A DNA stretch of 64,000 nucleotides from JAKACA01 sp050010115 (lineage in GTDB: Bacteria > Actinomycetota > Acidimicrobiia > Acidimicrobiales > Bog-793), in contig JBEKLQ010000008.1 in NCBI GenBank assembly GCA_050010115.1, forward strand, positions 16,285 to 80,284, written 5' to 3'. Both the position numbers and the translations under genes were made by a program. The notes beneath the pieces are model-generated. The model made no database searches and was not told where the DNA came from. It saw only the letters and a list, made by a program, of their open reading frames with translations. Of this stretch, positions 63,890 through 64,000 are shown piece after piece (position 1 is the stretch's first letter; every line of letters begins with the position of its first letter).

Positions 63890-64000
63890 CAGGGGCGCGG
63901 TGCCTGCAACGCAGACCCGGTTCCCCATCCCCCTTTCAATCCGTGCGTGCGGTTCTCCCGCACACGGCTTACCGACGGTCTTCTGGACATGGTTACGCAG
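63890..64000 (-). mobile_element. Probable group II intron 3' end (domain V/VI)
   Basis: On the minus strand, 63970-63938 folds as a 33-nt hairpin, AGCCGTGTGCGG / CCGCACGCACGG with a short GAGAA loop, closely like group II domain V with its AGC triad. 63919-63898 (CGGGTCTGC / GCAGGCACCG) is a second stem with one bulged A, as expected for domain VI. The rest of the intron lies beyond the right edge. The exact 3' splice site (about 63890-63910) is unresolved. Confidence 0.55.

Overview
The window is high-GC DNA from an actinobacterium. Indicators are two WS/DGAT wax-ester/triacylglycerol synthases, two luciferase-like (F420/flavin) oxidoreductases, a Thermus/actinobacterial-type IleRS, frequent GTG starts and many GTGA/ATGA gene overlaps. 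The mix of lipid-storage genes and exported seven-repeat proteins fits Acidimicrobiia best, but that placement is inference. I saw no rRNA genes and no CRISPR array.

Region 1-12 kb is a fatty-acyl/CoA district. It holds a 3'-truncated acyl-CoA synthetase, a KAS III-like condensing enzyme, a divergent alpha/beta hydrolase and a chloramphenicol-acetyltransferase-fold protein. These are followed by an enoyl-CoA hydratase divergent from a TetR regulator, an amidohydrolase without its usual metal ligands, a coupled SDR/carboxymuconolactone-decarboxylase pair, and a quinone reductase coupled to a GNAT enzyme. Region 12-26 kb has ileS, a TAP-like lipoprotein hydrolase, two tRNAs (Asp, Phe), and a set of exported proteins: a seven-Cys-repeat propeller, an Ig-like anchored protein, a DUF4012 protein, a Tat-exported PHP protein and an RCC1 lipoprotein. 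Intergenic repeats and palindromes are unusually dense here.

Region 26-50 kb is mostly housekeeping and metabolism: purF with an odd Ala/Pro tail, PHP phosphoesterase plus GH3 beta-glucosidase, threonine degradation (tdh-kbl), a SulP transporter, a divergent WS/DGAT pair, an ABC exporter, an LLM oxidoreductase and two more exported proteins.

Region 50-58 kb is a decay zone. It has a solitary PIN gene, a frameshifted DUF664 gene, a truncated AHSA1 gene and an exported Gly-rich protein whose Tat-like leader has no start codon. It ends in a relic island bounded by an intact tRNA-Ala and a 46-bp duplicate of that tRNA's 3' half (53375-58037). The island carries a VapBC-type pair, a PIN relic, a tyrosine-recombinase C-terminus abutting an ISL3-type transposase C-terminus, an unknown protein and an AAA/DUF4143 ATPase.

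Region 58-64 kb returns to chromosomal genes: paired bacterial-PH membrane proteins, a nucleoside-phosphorylase-like enzyme, a methyltransferase and membrane proteins. It ends at the right edge with what looks like domain V/VI of a group II intron whose body lies outside the window.
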